Source of the DNA: Microbacterium sp. TPD7012
GTDB lineage: Bacteria > Actinomycetota > Actinomycetes > Actinomycetales > Microbacteriaceae
Reading direction: 5' to 3'
DNA: 64,000 nt
NCBI RefSeq assembly: GCF_003075395.1
Contig: NZ_QDFV01000002.1
Coordinates: 496,001 to 560,000 of the forward strand
The translations under genes were made by a program, and so were the position numbers. Positions 1-9,420 of this stretch are shown here, one piece after another. Within the stretch, counting starts at the first letter, position 1. Each line of letters starts with the position of its first letter. The notes under the pieces were generated by a model. It worked only from the letters and a program-made list of their open reading frames with translations, did no database searches and was not told where the DNA came from.

Positions 1-953
<953 letters not shown>

Positions 954-957
<4 letters not shown>

Positions 958-1748
958 GAGCGGGCCTTTCCGGTGCCGCGGGCGACGCGGCCGATGACGA
1001 GGAGCAGGACGAAGACGAAGACCAGGGCCAGCAGGGTGAAGATCGCGGGTGCGTAGGGGTCCTGCTTCTGGACGACCACCATCGCGGTCTGGAAGACCTG
1101 GCGGTTCAGGAGAGAGGCGATCGTGAACTCGCCGAGCACGACGGCGATCGAGATCAGGGATGCGGCGAGCAGGCCCTGACGGATGTTCGGAGCGAGCACT
1201 TTCAGCACGACGGTCGGCCAGCTCGCCCCGAGGGAGCGGGCGGCCTCGGCGAGGGTCTTGAGATCGGCGGCGTCGATCGAGGCCTGGATGGAGCGGAACG
1301 CGAACGGCAGCACCGTGATGCCGTAGGCGAACGCGAGCGTCCAGGTCCCGGTGCCGAGGGAGCGGCCGATCTGCAGGTAGATCGGCGCGAGGCCGACGAC
1401 GAGCACGATCGCGGGGATCGAGATCGGCAGCAGCACCGCGAACTCGAACGCCGGCTTGAGCTGGGGGAAGCGCAGGTTCACCAGGATCATCGTCGGTGCC
1501 AGCAGGAAGAGCACGATCGCGACCGTGACGACGGCGAGGATGAGCGAGTTGCCGAGTCCGATCCAGATCGGCTTGATGGCGGCGGATGCGGCGGGGTCGA
1601 ACAGCGCCGTCCAGTGGATGAGGGACATCCCGCCGGACGGATCGCGCAGGGTGAAGAGCAGCGTCGACACCAGCGGGATCGCGAAGAAGGCGCCGACCAG
1701 GATGCCGATGACCCAGCGGGTCGCGAGCGAGGGGCCGAGGCGGTTCAC
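954..1748 (-). CDS. ABC transporter permease (binding-protein-dependent, MetI-like)
   Basis: Second membrane subunit of the importer, about 264 aa with about six hydrophobic segments. The cytoplasmic EAA loop that docks on the ATPase is visible as EAARSLGASWPTVVLKVLAP. I chose the GTG at 1748 because it overlaps the upstream permease stop by 4 bp (GTGA), as at the other two junctions of this operon. A GTG at 1757 in the same frame would add three residues. The gene overlaps the ATPase start by 4 bp at its 3' end. It resembles PotC/FbpB-type permeases of the polyamine, iron and phosphonate group. Confidence 0.9.
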
Positions 1749-2683
1749 GACTGCCACCGCGCGGCTCGACGCTGGATGAGCGAGTACAGGGCCATCACGA
1801 CTCCGACGATGACGATCATGCCGAGGGCGAGCGCCCCGGCGAGGTTCTCCCGGCCGAGCACGGTCTCACTCGTGAGGGCGGTGCGGATCTGCAGCGGCAC
1901 GATCTGCGAGCCCTGGCTGGCGAGGGCGGCCGCGGTCGCATAGGACGAGAACGCGTTCGCGAACAGCAGCATCAGGCTGGCGAGGAACGAGGGGGCGAGC
2001 ACAGGGATGCCGATGCGCAGCCAGAAGCTCGCGCGGGTGCCGCCGAGCGTGAGGTTCGCCTCGGACCACTGCGGCTTGAGCGCGGCGAGTGCGGGCATGA
2101 ACGTGATCACCATCAGCGGGATCTGGAAGTAGATGTAGGGCAGGATCAGGCCGGGAAGCTCGTACAGCCAGGTGCCGTTCGCGTAGATGTCGATGCCGAA
2201 GGAGTCCTGGAGGAAAAGCTTGAGGACGCCCTGGATGCCGATCGTCGCGATGAACGCGAACGCCAGCATGACGCCGCCGAACTGCGCGAGCACGCCCGCC
2301 GCGGCATCCACCATCGACCGGATGGCCCCCTCGGGGTTCATGCCGAGCAGCGCGTAGCAGACGAGGGCGCCGACGAGCGCCCCGACGACGGCGGTGAGCA
2401 GCGACAGGCCGGCGGAGTTGGCGAACGTGGTCAGCACGACCGGATCACCGAGCGCCGACACGTTGGTCCATGTGAAGGCGCCGCTCTCGGTGAAGAAGCC
2501 GGAGCCGATCGCAAGGGCCGTCGGGACCGCCAGGAAGAGGACGACGTAGGCGGCGAAGGGCACGAGGCCCAGCCAGGCCCACGAGGGCGAGGACCGCCGG
2601 GCCCTCGCGTCATGCGAGGTCCCGGCGGTGGTGACGGGGGCGGATGCCGCGGCATCCGCCCCCGTTCGGGTGAGGGTCGTCAC
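1745..2683 (-). CDS. ABC transporter permease (binding-protein-dependent, MetI-like)
   Basis: First membrane subunit, 312 aa. An N-terminal tail of about 30 mainly Ala/Ser/Thr residues precedes the first membrane segment (LGLVPFAAYVVLFLAVP). The EAA-type loop reads EANLTLGGTRASFWLRIGIP, so the leading motif is degenerate but in the expected place. The GTG at 2683 overlaps the stop of the binding-protein gene by 4 bp (GTGA). Longer in-frame extensions upstream would run through the binding-protein gene and are unlikely. It pairs with the next permease to form the membrane channel. Confidence 0.88.
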   Translation of the reverse strand: MTTLTRTGADAAASAPVTTAGTSHDARARRSSPSWAWLGLVPFAAYVVLFLAVPTALAIGSGFFTESGAFTWTNVSALGDPVVLTTFANSAGLSLLTAVVGALVGALVCYALLGMNPEGAIRSMVDAAAGVLAQFGGVMLAFAFIATIGIQGVLKLFLQDSFGIDIYANGTWLYELPGLILPYIYFQIPLMVITFMPALAALKPQWSEANLTLGGTRASFWLRIGIPVLAPSFLASLMLLFANAFSSYATAAALASQGSQIVPLQIRTALTSETVLGRENLAGALALGMIVIVGVVMALYSLIQRRAARWQS

Positions 2684-3822
2684 TGGACGGCCGCGGCCCA
2701 CTTCTCGCCGAGCAGGGTACCGGCGTTCGTGGACTGCTCCTCGGTCGGCACGACGGTCTCGGCCGGAACCTCGGGAAGGGCCGCGGCCAGGTCGGAGTCG
2801 ATCGTGCCCGCCTCGGTCATGGCCTCCATGCGGGCCGGACGTGCGCCGCCCTTGAGCCACAGGTTCTGGACCTCGTCGCTGTAGAGGAACTCCTGCCACA
2901 GGCGCGCGGCGGCCGGGTTCGGGGCATCCTTGTTGATCGCCTGGTTGTAGTAGCCCGCGTAGCCGGTGCCGTCGAGCACGACGACCTTCCAGTTCTCGTT
3001 GTCGGCCACGTGCGACGCGTTCAGGTAGTCCCAGTCGAAGACGACGGGGGTCTCGCCGCTCGTGACGGTCGCGGTCGTGACGTCGACCTTGAGCAGGTTG
3101 CCGGCCTTCTGCAGCTCCGAGAAGAAGTCGATGCCGGGCTGGAAGTCGTCGAGCGTGCCGTCGGACTGGACCGTTGCGAGGCCCACCGCGGCGAACGCCG
3201 CACCGGCCTGGGTCGGGTCGCCGTTGATCGCGACCGCGCCCTTGTAGTCGGCGCTCTTCAGGTCGTCGAGCGACTCGGGGGCATCGAACTTCGAGGAGTC
3301 GTAGCCGATCGACATGTACCCGCCGTAGTCGCCGACGAACAGGCCGGTCGGCTCCTTGAGGGCGTCGGGGATGTCGTCCCAGGTCTCGACCTTGTACGGC
3401 GCGAAGACGTCGGTGTTCTGCAGGGCGACGGTCAGACCGAGGTCGAACACGTCGGGGGCGGTGTCGAGGCCCTGGTTGGTCTCGGCGGCCTGGATCTCCT
3501 CGGCGCTGGAGACGTCGGGCGACGCCTCGTTGATCGTGATCTCCGGGTACTTCTCGGCGAACAGATCGAGGATCTCGCCGTAGTTCGCCCAGTCGCGGGG
3601 GAGTGCGATGACGTTGAGCTGCCCTTCCGCCTTCGCTGCAGCCTCGAGGTCGGCGAACGTGCCGAAGTCGGCGACCGACGTCGCGGATGCCGCATCGACG
3701 GCGGAGTCGCCGCCACCGGCGGAGGCGTCAGCGGCGCCGGAGCACGCGGTGAGCGCGAGTACGGCCGTGGTGGCCAGGGCGATGCCGGCGCCGATGCGCG
3801 CGCGGCGGATGTTGCGAGCCAT
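2680..3822 (-). CDS. ABC transporter substrate-binding lipoprotein
   Basis: Extracellular receptor of the importer, 380 aa. The N-terminus has a twin-Arg-like basic stretch (RNIRRARIG), a hydrophobic core and a lipobox ending LTACSG with the lipid-bearing Cys at about residue 27, followed by an Ala/Gly-rich linker. The fold resembles the family that binds polyamines, ferric iron or 2-aminoethylphosphonate (DVFDLG, SIGYDSSKF and VFDWDYLNAS stretches). An AGAGGAA Shine-Dalgarno sequence lies shortly before the ATG. It is the first gene of a four-gene operon with 4-bp overlaps. The ligand is not determinable from the sequence read here. Confidence 0.88.
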   Translation of the reverse strand: MARNIRRARIGAGIALATTAVLALTACSGAADASAGGGDSAVDAASATSVADFGTFADLEAAAKAEGQLNVIALPRDWANYGEILDLFAEKYPEITINEASPDVSSAEEIQAAETNQGLDTAPDVFDLGLTVALQNTDVFAPYKVETWDDIPDALKEPTGLFVGDYGGYMSIGYDSSKFDAPESLDDLKSADYKGAVAINGDPTQAGAAFAAVGLATVQSDGTLDDFQPGIDFFSELQKAGNLLKVDVTTATVTSGETPVVFDWDYLNASHVADNENWKVVVLDGTGYAGYYNQAINKDAPNPAAARLWQEFLYSDEVQNLWLKGGARPARMEAMTEAGTIDSDLAAALPEVPAETVVPTEEQSTNAGTLLGEKWAAAVQ

Positions 3823-4052
3823 GTGATTCCTCTCGGGTGACCGGCGAAGGCCGGTTCGGGGTTGCGAGAGGACACTATGAGGGCGAGGTTGCCGATTGTG
3901 CCGGCGAGGGTGAACGTCAGGTGACCGGGTCGTGGCGAGAACGCGCTCGCGAGCGCCTGCGGAGGAGAAGTGCGCTACGGGAGGACGAATCCGGACGATT
4001 CATCCTTCGGAAGCGCGCTACTCCTGCGCTGCGGAGCGGATGCCGGTGGCGT
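3823..4052. other. Non-coding gap upstream of the ABC operon
   Basis: This 230-bp gap must hold the promoter of the minus-strand ABC operon. A minus-strand hexamer CATAGT near 3877-3882 could be its -10, but no good -35 is seen. A short imperfect palindrome (GAATC-N5-GATTC) lies near 3988-4002. I see no gene here. Confidence 0.4.
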
Positions 4053-4568
4053 TCAGCCCTGCGGGACCGCGTACTTGAAGCCCTTGTGCGAGCCGACGTA
4101 CCCGAGGTGCTCGTAGAAGCGGTGCGCGTCGATGCGGCTCGCGTCCGAGGTGAGCTGGACCATGGCGGCGCCGAGGGCCGGTGCAGCGTCGTCGGAGACC
4201 CAGCGCATCAGTGCGGAGCCGATGCCGGAAGAGCGCAGGTCGCTGCGCACCCGTACGGCCTCGACGAGAAGCCGACGGGCGCCCCGTCGCGACATGCCGG
4301 GGATCGAGGTGAGCTGCAGGGTTCCGACGATGGCGCCGTCGAGTTCGACGACGAGCAGATCGTTCGAGGCGTCGGCGAGGATCTCGACGAGTCCGGCGGT
4401 GTACGCGGGGCGATCGTCGTCGGATGCCACGTCACCGCGGGCAGCGCTGATCGCGTCGTCGGCGAGCAGGGCGATGACGGCATCCGCGTCGTCGATCGTC
4501 GACCGACGCAGGACGGCGGCGCCGGCGCGGGAGTCGATCGGATGCGGCAGGGCGAGGGCATCGAGCAT
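4053..4568 (-). CDS. GNAT family N-acetyltransferase
   Basis: Likely transfers an acetyl group from acetyl-CoA to an amine; substrate unknown. At 171 aa it has the usual single-domain GNAT length. The acetyl-CoA-binding motif A reads VRSDLRSSGIGSALM, and the C-terminal motif B region includes RFYEHLGYVGSHKGFKY. I chose the ATG at 4568 because a CAGACT hexamer lies 6 nt upstream, fitting the leaderless-start pattern seen elsewhere in this window. A longer start near 4601 would overlap the divergent gene at 4594. Confidence 0.88.
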   Translation of the reverse strand: MLDALALPHPIDSRAGAAVLRRSTIDDADAVIALLADDAISAARGDVASDDDRPAYTAGLVEILADASNDLLVVELDGAIVGTLQLTSIPGMSRRGARRLLVEAVRVRSDLRSSGIGSALMRWVSDDAAPALGAAMVQLTSDASRIDAHRFYEHLGYVGSHKGFKYAVPQG

Positions 4569-4593
4569 GCGTCCAGTCTGACATCCTGAGGGG

Positions 4594-5418
4594 ATGGACA
4601 TCGGCGCACTCCTCGGGCTCGAGCAGCTCACCTGGGGGATGCTGATCCTCGTCATCGTGGCGGCTTTCGCAGCCGGTTGGATCGACGCGGTCGTCGGCGG
4701 GGGAGGTCTGCTCCAGCTTCCTGCCCTCCTGCTGATCCCCGGGATGGCGCCCATCCAGGCCCTCGCGACGAACAAGCTCGCCTCGGTCTTCGGCACGGCG
4801 ACCAGCAGTGTCACGTACTACCGACGGGCGAAACCCGACATCCGCACGGCTCTGCCCATGGCCGGGATCGCCCTCGCCGGGTCCTTCGGCGGGGCGGCGG
4901 TGGCGACGATCCTGCCGCCCGCCGCCTTCAAGCCCATCATCGTGGTCGCGCTGCTGGCCGTCGCGCTCTTCACCGCGTTCCGACCGCAGATGGGGGCGGC
5001 GACGAAGCTGCGGTTCCACGGGCACAAGCACCACGTCATGGCCGGTCTCGCGGGTCTCGCGATCGGCTTCTACGACGGGATGATCGGCCCGGGAACCGGC
5101 ACGTTCCTCGTCATCACCCTGGTGGCGCTGCTCGGCTACGACTTCCTGCAGGCGAGCGCCAAGGCCAAGATCGTGAACTTCGCGACGAACGCGGGTGCCC
5201 TGCTGCTGTTCATCCCGAACGGATCGGTGCTGTGGCTGCTCGGCGGCATCCTCGCGGTGGCGAACGTCGGCGGCAGCTATCTCGGGTCGCGGATGGCGAT
5301 CTCGCGCGGCACGACGTTCATCCGCGTCGTGTTCCTCGTCGTGGTGATCGGGCTCATCGGCAAGCTCGGCGTCGACGTCTGGAACGAGAACATCGCGCCG
5401 GCGCTGGCCGCGGCCTGA
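4594..5418 (+). CDS. TauE/SafE (TSUP) family anion exporter/permease
   Basis: Integral membrane protein of 274 aa in the TSUP family, whose members move sulfite, sulfonates or other small organic anions across the membrane. Family hallmarks are the glycine-rich first repeat (DAVVGGGGLLQLPALL) and its counterpart in the second half (YDGMIGPGTGTFLVI), the internal repeat of this fold. About seven to eight hydrophobic segments are visible. It diverges from the acetyltransferase at 4568 with only 25 bp between start codons. The substrate is not indicated by its neighbours. Confidence 0.9.
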   Translation: MDIGALLGLEQLTWGMLILVIVAAFAAGWIDAVVGGGGLLQLPALLLIPGMAPIQALATNKLASVFGTATSSVTYYRRAKPDIRTALPMAGIALAGSFGGAAVATILPPAAFKPIIVVALLAVALFTAFRPQMGAATKLRFHGHKHHVMAGLAGLAIGFYDGMIGPGTGTFLVITLVALLGYDFLQASAKAKIVNFATNAGALLLFIPNGSVLWLLGGILAVANVGGSYLGSRMAISRGTTFIRVVFLVVVIGLIGKLGVDVWNENIAPALAAA

Positions 5419-5429
5419 CGATCACCCCG

Positions 5430-5576
5430 AGTGCTGAGCCCGCCCTCTGGGTTGCTGAGACCACCCTCTGGGTTGCTGAGCCTGCCTTCTGGGTTGCTGA
5501 GCGTGCCTTCTGGGTTGCTGAGCGTGCCTTCTGGGTTGCTGAGCGTGCCTTCTGGGTTGCTGAGCCTGTCGAAGCA
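5430..5576. repeat. 21-bp tandem array, about seven copies
   Basis: Seven head-to-tail units of 21 bp, consensus GTTGCTGAGCGTGCCTTCTGG. Units start at 5430, 5451, 5472, 5493, 5514, 5535 and 5556. The 5493, 5514 and 5535 units are identical; the outer ones have drifted. The last unit changes after GTTGCTGAGCCTG into the dispersed TGAGCCTGTCGAAG element, which suggests the array grew by slippage from one arm of that element. No spacers are present, so it is not a CRISPR array. Confidence 0.9.
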
Positions 5577-5604
5577 CCAGCGACGGGGCCCTTCGACAGG
5601 CTCA
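5561..5604. repeat. Inverted pair of the dispersed 20-bp element (possible two-way terminator)
   Basis: TGAGCCTGTCGAAG at 5561-5574 is the exact reverse complement of CTTCGACAGGCTCA at 5591-5604, with a 16-nt loop. A 14-bp perfect stem between convergent genes fits a bidirectional terminator, though no T-run follows. The right arm extends to 5610 as CTTCGACAGGCTCAGGGACC. Confidence 0.75.
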
Positions 5605-5631
5605 GGGACCCAGGGCTCGGGGACCCAGGCG

Positions 5632-5651
5632 CTTCGACAGGCTCAGGGACC
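5632..5651. repeat. Dispersed 20-bp element, family 1 copy
   Basis: An exact copy of CTTCGACAGGCTCAGGGACC in the same orientation as the one at 5591-5610. Between them, GGGACCCAGG is itself repeated twice (near 5605 and 5620). Confidence 0.85.
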
Positions 5652-5684
5652 GAAGTGGCGGCAGGCTCGACGACCGGAGGAGCC

Positions 5685-5731
5685 CGGTCGTCGAGCGATC
5701 GAAGCGAGACGAAACGCCGTGAGACGAGACG
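5685..5731. repeat. Family 2 intergenic repeat copy
   Basis: The stretch CGGTCGTCGAGCGATCGAAG followed by CGAGACGAAACGCCGTGAGA resembles the two tandem copies at 40458-40543, sharing the pattern GTCGAGCGA...GCGA(C)GAGACGAAACG. Both sites lie between convergent genes. Confidence 0.7.
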
Positions 5732-5737
5732 CGCGGA

Positions 5738-7519
5738 TCAGGCCTCGTCGTCCTCGGGCTCGAAGTCGACCCCGGCCTCGGCGCGCTGCGCCGGGGTGAT
5801 CGGAGCCGGAGCCGCGGTCAGGGGGTCGAAGCCGTTGCCGGACTTCGGGAAGGCGATGACCTCGCGGATCGACTCGGTCTTCGACAGGTGCTGCAGCACG
5901 CGGTCCATGCCGAGCGCGATGCCGCCGTGCGGCGGAGCGCCGAACTTGAACGCGTCGAGGAGGAACCCGAACTGCTCGTCGGCCTGCTCGTCGCTGATCC
6001 CCATGACCTCGAACACGCGCTTCTGCACGTCTTCGCGGTGGATGCGGATCGAGCCGCCGCCGAGCTCGGAGCCGTTGCACACGATGTCGTACGCGTAGGC
6101 GAGGGCCGAGCCGGGGTCGGTGTCGAACGTGTCGGCGAACTCCGGCTTCGGGCCGGTGAACGCGTGGTGCACGGCGGTCCAGGCGCCGGCGCCGACGGCG
6201 ACGTCGCCCGAGGCCACGGCATCCGCCGCAGGTTCGAACATCGGGGCGTCGACGACCCAGGTGAACGCGAACTCGTCCGGGTTCAGGTAGCCGAGGCGGC
6301 GGCCGATCTCGACGCGCGCGGCGCCGAGGAGCGCACGGCTCTCCTTGGTGGAACCCGCGGCGAAGAAGACGCAGTCGCCCGGCTCGGCGCCGACGAAGGC
6401 CGCGAGGCCCGCCTGCTCCGCCTCGGACAGGTTCTTCGCGGCGGGGCCGCCGAGCGAGCCGTCCTCGTTGAAGAGCACATAGGCGAGACCGCGGGCACCG
6501 CGCTGCTTGGCCCAGTCCTGCCACGCGTCGAGCTGCTTGCGCGGCTGGCTCGCGCCGCCGGGCATCCGCACGGCGCCGACGTACTCGGCCTGGAAGACGC
6601 GGAACGGCGTCTCGGCGAAGTACTCGGTCGCCTCGACGAGCTCGAGTCCGAAGCGCAGGTCGGGCTTGTCGGAGCCGTACTTCGCCATCGCGTCGGCGTA
6701 GGTCAGGCGCGGCAGCGGGGTCGCGACCTCGACGCCGATCGTCTTCCACATCGCGACGACGAGCGACTCCATCAGCGCGATGACGTCTTCCTGGTCGACG
6801 AAGCTCATCTCGATGTCGAGCTGCGTGAACTCCGGCTGGCGGTCGGCACGGAAGTCCTCATCGCGGTAGCAGCGCGCGATCTGGAAGTACTTCTCGACGC
6901 CGCCGACCATCAGCAGCTGCTTGAACAGCTGCGGGGACTGCGGCAGCGCGTACCAGCTGCCGGGGCTGAGGCGCGCGGGCACGAGGAAGTCGCGGGCTCC
7001 CTCCGGCGTCGAACGCGTGAGGGTCGGGGTCTCCACCTCGGTGAAGTCCTCGGCGTGCAGCACGTCGCGGATCGCCTTGTAGACGTTCGAGCGCAGGCGC
7101 AGGTTCGACGCCTGAGCCGGACGACGAAGGTCGAGGTAGCGGTACTTGAGGCGTGCCTCCTCGCCGACGGTCTCGGTGTCGGCGACAGCCGTCGACACCT
7201 GGAACGGCAGCGGAGCGGACTCGTTGAGCACCTCGACGTCGCTCGCGATGAGCTCGATCTCGCCGGTCGGGAGGTTGGGGTTCGCGTTGCCCTCGGGGCG
7301 CTGCGAGACCTCGCCGGTCACCTTCAGCACGAACTCGTTGCGCAGCGGGTGGGCGATCTCCTCGTCGCGGATGACGACCTGGGCGATGCCCGACGCATCC
7401 CGAAGATCGATGAAGGCGACTCCTCCGTGATCACGACGGCGATCGACCCAACCCGTGAGGGTGACGGTCTGACCGATGTGCTCGGCTCGCAGAGAGCCTG
7501 CCGAGTGGGTGCGAAGCAC
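5738..7519 (-). CDS. aspS: Aspartyl-tRNA synthetase
   Basis: Charges tRNA-Asp (possibly also tRNA-Asn) with aspartate; cytoplasmic, class II. The 593 aa match bacterial AspRS, with an N-terminal OB-fold anticodon-binding domain ([19 protein letters not shown]), class II motif 2 ([18 protein letters not shown], about residues 215-232) and motif 3 at the C-terminus ([11 protein letters not shown]). The bacterial insertion domain lies between motifs 2 and 3. The start is GTG at 7519 with AAGGA about 7 nt upstream. Whether it discriminates Asp from Asn tRNAs cannot be decided by eye. Confidence 0.97.
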   Translation of the reverse strand: MLRTHSAGSLRAEHIGQTVTLTGWVDRRRDHGGVAFIDLRDASGIAQVVIRDEEIAHPLRNEFVLKVTGEVSQRPEGNANPNLPTGEIELIASDVEVLNESAPLPFQVSTAVADTETVGEEARLKYRYLDLRRPAQASNLRLRSNVYKAIRDVLHAEDFTEVETPTLTRSTPEGARDFLVPARLSPGSWYALPQSPQLFKQLLMVGGVEKYFQIARCYRDEDFRADRQPEFTQLDIEMSFVDQEDVIALMESLVVAMWKTIGVEVATPLPRLTYADAMAKYGSDKPDLRFGLELVEATEYFAETPFRVFQAEYVGAVRMPGGASQPRKQLDAWQDWAKQRGARGLAYVLFNEDGSLGGPAAKNLSEAEQAGLAAFVGAEPGDCVFFAAGSTKESRALLGAARVEIGRRLGYLNPDEFAFTWVVDAPMFEPAADAVASGDVAVGAGAWTAVHHAFTGPKPEFADTFDTDPGSALAYAYDIVCNGSELGGGSIRIHREDVQKRVFEVMGISDEQADEQFGFLLDAFKFGAPPHGGIALGMDRVLQHLSKTESIREVIAFPKSGNGFDPLTAAPAPITPAQRAEAGVDFEPEDDEA

Positions 7520-7629
7520 GGAGGATTCCTTCTGATCTGGGAAATGGCGAACCCGCCCAGTCTACGGGCGCGGGAACCCGGAACGATGCGGGGTCGGCCA
7601 CGACGCCACGACGCGACGAGGGCAGTCGC

Positions 7630-7635
7630 TAGACT
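7630..7635 (+). promoter_or_regulatory. Candidate -10 (TAGACT) for the DUF5684 gene
   Basis: TAGACT lies about 56 nt before the ATG at 7692. Unlike many genes here, this one also has a clear AAGGAG Shine-Dalgarno, so a leadered transcript is likely. No good -35 is visible. Confidence 0.4.
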
Positions 7636-7691
7636 CACGCCGAAGCCACGACGGTACGAGGGGCCGGCGGGCGAACAACGAAGGAGAACCC

Positions 7692-8057
7692 ATGGATTCC
7701 AACATGCTGAGCGAGCAGGTCTTCAGCACGAGCTCGGTCGTCATCTCGGTGATCTACTACCTGATCTACGCGATCACGATGTGGAAGGTCTTCTCCAAGG
7801 CCGGATACCCGGGAATCCTCGCGCTGATCCCGATCGTCAACTGGGTGTTCCTGGTCAAGATCGCCGGCATGTCGGGCTGGGCGGCGCTGCTCTACCTCAT
7901 CCCGATCGTGAACGTCATCTTCGCGATCGTCGTCGCCATCAAGGAGGGCAAGAACTTCGGCAAGGGCGGGGTCTTCTCCTTCTTCCTGCTCTGGCTGTTC
8001 CCCTTCATCGGCCACCTGATCATCGGCTTCGGCTCGGCCCAGTACAACAAGGTCTGA
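7692..8057 (+). CDS. DUF5684-type small membrane protein
   Basis: A 121-aa protein with about four hydrophobic segments. Glycine and proline motifs (FSKAGYPGILALIPIVNWV, LLYLIPIVNVIFAI) are typical of the uncharacterised DUF5684 family, often annotated as signal-peptidase-associated or simply hypothetical. An AAGGAG Shine-Dalgarno lies 8 nt before the ATG. Its stop overlaps the next gene's start by one base (TGATG), so the two are probably co-translated. No function can be assigned. Confidence 0.85.
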   Translation: MDSNMLSEQVFSTSSVVISVIYYLIYAITMWKVFSKAGYPGILALIPIVNWVFLVKIAGMSGWAALLYLIPIVNVIFAIVVAIKEGKNFGKGGVFSFFLLWLFPFIGHLIIGFGSAQYNKV

Positions 8058-8686
8058 TGTCGCGAGAGCGCCTGCATCTCGTCAGACACGGTGAGGTGCA
8101 CAATCCTCATCGTGTGCTCTACGGGCGACTCCCGGACTATCACCTGAGTGAAGCCGGCCGGCGCATGGCGAGGGCGGCGGCGGACCACGTCGCCTCCCTC
8201 GACCGCCCGATCGCCGCGCTCTACTCCTCGCCGCTGGAACGCGCGCAGGAGTCGGCCGAGCCGTTCGCCGAGCGCTTCGACCTGGTGCCGGAGATCGACG
8301 TGCGCGTGATCGAGCCGACCAACGTGTTCGAGGGAACCCAGATGCGGCGATCCCTGATGAACCCGCTCAACTGGTGGCACCTGCGTCAGCCGGCGCTGCC
8401 GAGCTGGGGCGAGCCGTACGCGTCGATCGCCGAGCGGATGCTGGGCATCATGGACGAGGCGTGGGATGCCGCCGACGGCGGCGACGTGGTCATGGTCTCG
8501 CACCAGGCGCCGATCTGGATCACCCACCTTCGGGTGGCGGGTCTTCCGCTCCGCCACGATCCGCGCACACGGCGCTGTGCGCTGTCGAGCGTCACCTCGT
8601 TCGAGAGGGTCGGGGATGTCTGGCGCGAGGTCGCCTACGCGGAGCCCGCAGCGACCGACGGCGCGGTCGACGTCGGGGCGGTCTGA
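8057..8686 (+). CDS. Histidine phosphatase family protein
   Basis: Cytoplasmic phosphatase of the phosphoglycerate-mutase-like branch, 209 aa. The catalytic RHG motif is near the N-terminus (LHLVRHGEVHNP), so His at about residue 10 would take the phosphate. YSSPLERAQESAEP carries the second conserved arginine, and VMVSHQAPI the second catalytic His. The length is typical of the family. Substrates in this family range from sugar phosphates to cobalamin intermediates, and nothing nearby narrows this. The start overlaps the previous stop (TGATG). Confidence 0.88.
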   Translation: MSRERLHLVRHGEVHNPHRVLYGRLPDYHLSEAGRRMARAAADHVASLDRPIAALYSSPLERAQESAEPFAERFDLVPEIDVRVIEPTNVFEGTQMRRSLMNPLNWWHLRQPALPSWGEPYASIAERMLGIMDEAWDAADGGDVVMVSHQAPIWITHLRVAGLPLRHDPRTRRCALSSVTSFERVGDVWREVAYAEPAATDGAVDVGAV

Positions 8687-8725
8687 CCGGCAGCCTCGTC
8701 CACCCCATGCATAGGAACCCGCACG

Positions 8726-8731
8726 TAAACT
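8726..8731 (+). promoter_or_regulatory. -10-like TAAACT, leaderless start
   Basis: TAAACT is 7 nt before the GTG at 8739, the spacing expected if transcription starts at the start codon. Confidence 0.5.
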
Positions 8732-8738
8732 GGGAATC

Positions 8739-9404
8739 GTGCCACAGACCAGCTGGGTCCCTGAGCCTGTCGAAGGGCCGATCCGCAGCGGCCGCCCCTC
8801 CCGCACCCGCCTCCCGCGGCGTGCGCTCGGAGTCGCGCTCGCCGCGCTCTTCGCCGTCGGCTTGAGCGCGTGCGCCCCGGATCCGGTGAGCGAGTCGTTC
8901 CTGAGCGGTGACAACACCGGCTACGTTGCGGCCGACGGCGCGATCGTCGAGATCCCCGAGGGCGAGCGCGGTGAGCCGGTGGACTTCGGCGGAGTCACCG
9001 AGACCGGGGAGAAGCTCGACAGCGCCGACCTCGCCGGGCAGGTCACGGTCGTCAACTTCTGGTACGCCGGGTGCGCACCGTGCCGTGTGGAGGCCGCCGC
9101 TCTGGAGAGCGTCTGGCAGGAGTACGAGGGAGACGGCGTCTCGTTCGTCGGCATCAACACCCGCGACCAGGCCGACACGGCGGTCGCGTTCGCCGAGGAG
9201 TACGGCATCACGTACCCGAGCCTGATCGACGTCGACACGGCCGAGGCCAAGCTCGCCTTCGCCGAGGTCACCCCGATCGCGGCCACCCCGACGACGCTGG
9301 TCCTCGACAAGCAGGGCCGTGTCGCCGCTCGCATCATCGGGCCGATCGACGGCACCTCGATCCTCTCCACGCTCGTGGGGGACGCGCTCGCGGAGTCCTC
9401 GTGA
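8739..9404 (+). CDS. Thioredoxin-like (TlpA/ResA type) lipoprotein for cytochrome c maturation
   Basis: Probably reduces apocytochrome c or other envelope disulfides, handing on electrons delivered by the CcdA encoded next. The 221 aa include a cytoplasmic head with a family 1 repeat peptide (WVPEPVEGP, residues 6-14), a hydrophobic signal ending in lipobox LSAC, and a thioredoxin fold with active site WYAGCAPCR and cis-proline region ATPTTLVLD. GTG at 8739 is supported by TAAACT 7 nt upstream. Starting later would remove the repeat-derived head, but no good alternative start precedes the signal peptide. It heads the ccdA-resB-ccsB operon. Confidence 0.9.
   Translation: MPQTSWVPEPVEGPIRSGRPSRTRLPRRALGVALAALFAVGLSACAPDPVSESFLSGDNTGYVAADGAIVEIPEGERGEPVDFGGVTETGEKLDSADLAGQVTVVNFWYAGCAPCRVEAAALESVWQEYEGDGVSFVGINTRDQADTAVAFAEEYGITYPSLIDVDTAEAKLAFAEVTPIAATPTTLVLDKQGRVAARIIGPIDGTSILSTLVGDALAESS
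8756..8777. repeat. Dispersed element, family 1 copy inside a coding region
   Basis: GGTCCCTGAGCCTGTCGAAG, plus GG, is the reverse complement of the core element. It is read here in frame as V-P-E-P-V-E-G in the cytoplasmic head of the lipoprotein precursor, upstream of the signal peptide. Confidence 0.88.
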
Positions 9405-9420
9405 CCGCCACGGGAGCGCT

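Larger units (their letters stand above)
5419..5737. repeat. Repeat-rich gap between convergent genes
   Basis: The 319-bp region between the TauE gene and aspS, which converge on it, has no credible gene. It contains a 21-bp tandem array, several copies of a dispersed element of about 20 bp in both orientations (forming a 14-bp perfect inverted repeat), and one copy of a second repeat family. Each is listed separately. Together they could serve as a two-way transcription stop. Confidence 0.85.

Noticed and set aside
5430..5576. CRISPR array
   Set aside because: Units are head to tail with no unique spacers, and no cas genes are in the window.
5431..5600. Seven-residue peptide repeats (such as FWVAERA or LLSVPSG) encoded by the 21-bp array
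   Set aside because: The frames lack a start signal and family resemblance, and the array lies between two convergent genes. It is better read as non-coding DNA.
9402..9420. GTG at 9401 as ccdA start
   Set aside because: It is out of frame with CcdA; the GTG at 9421 is in frame and immediately precedes the first helix.
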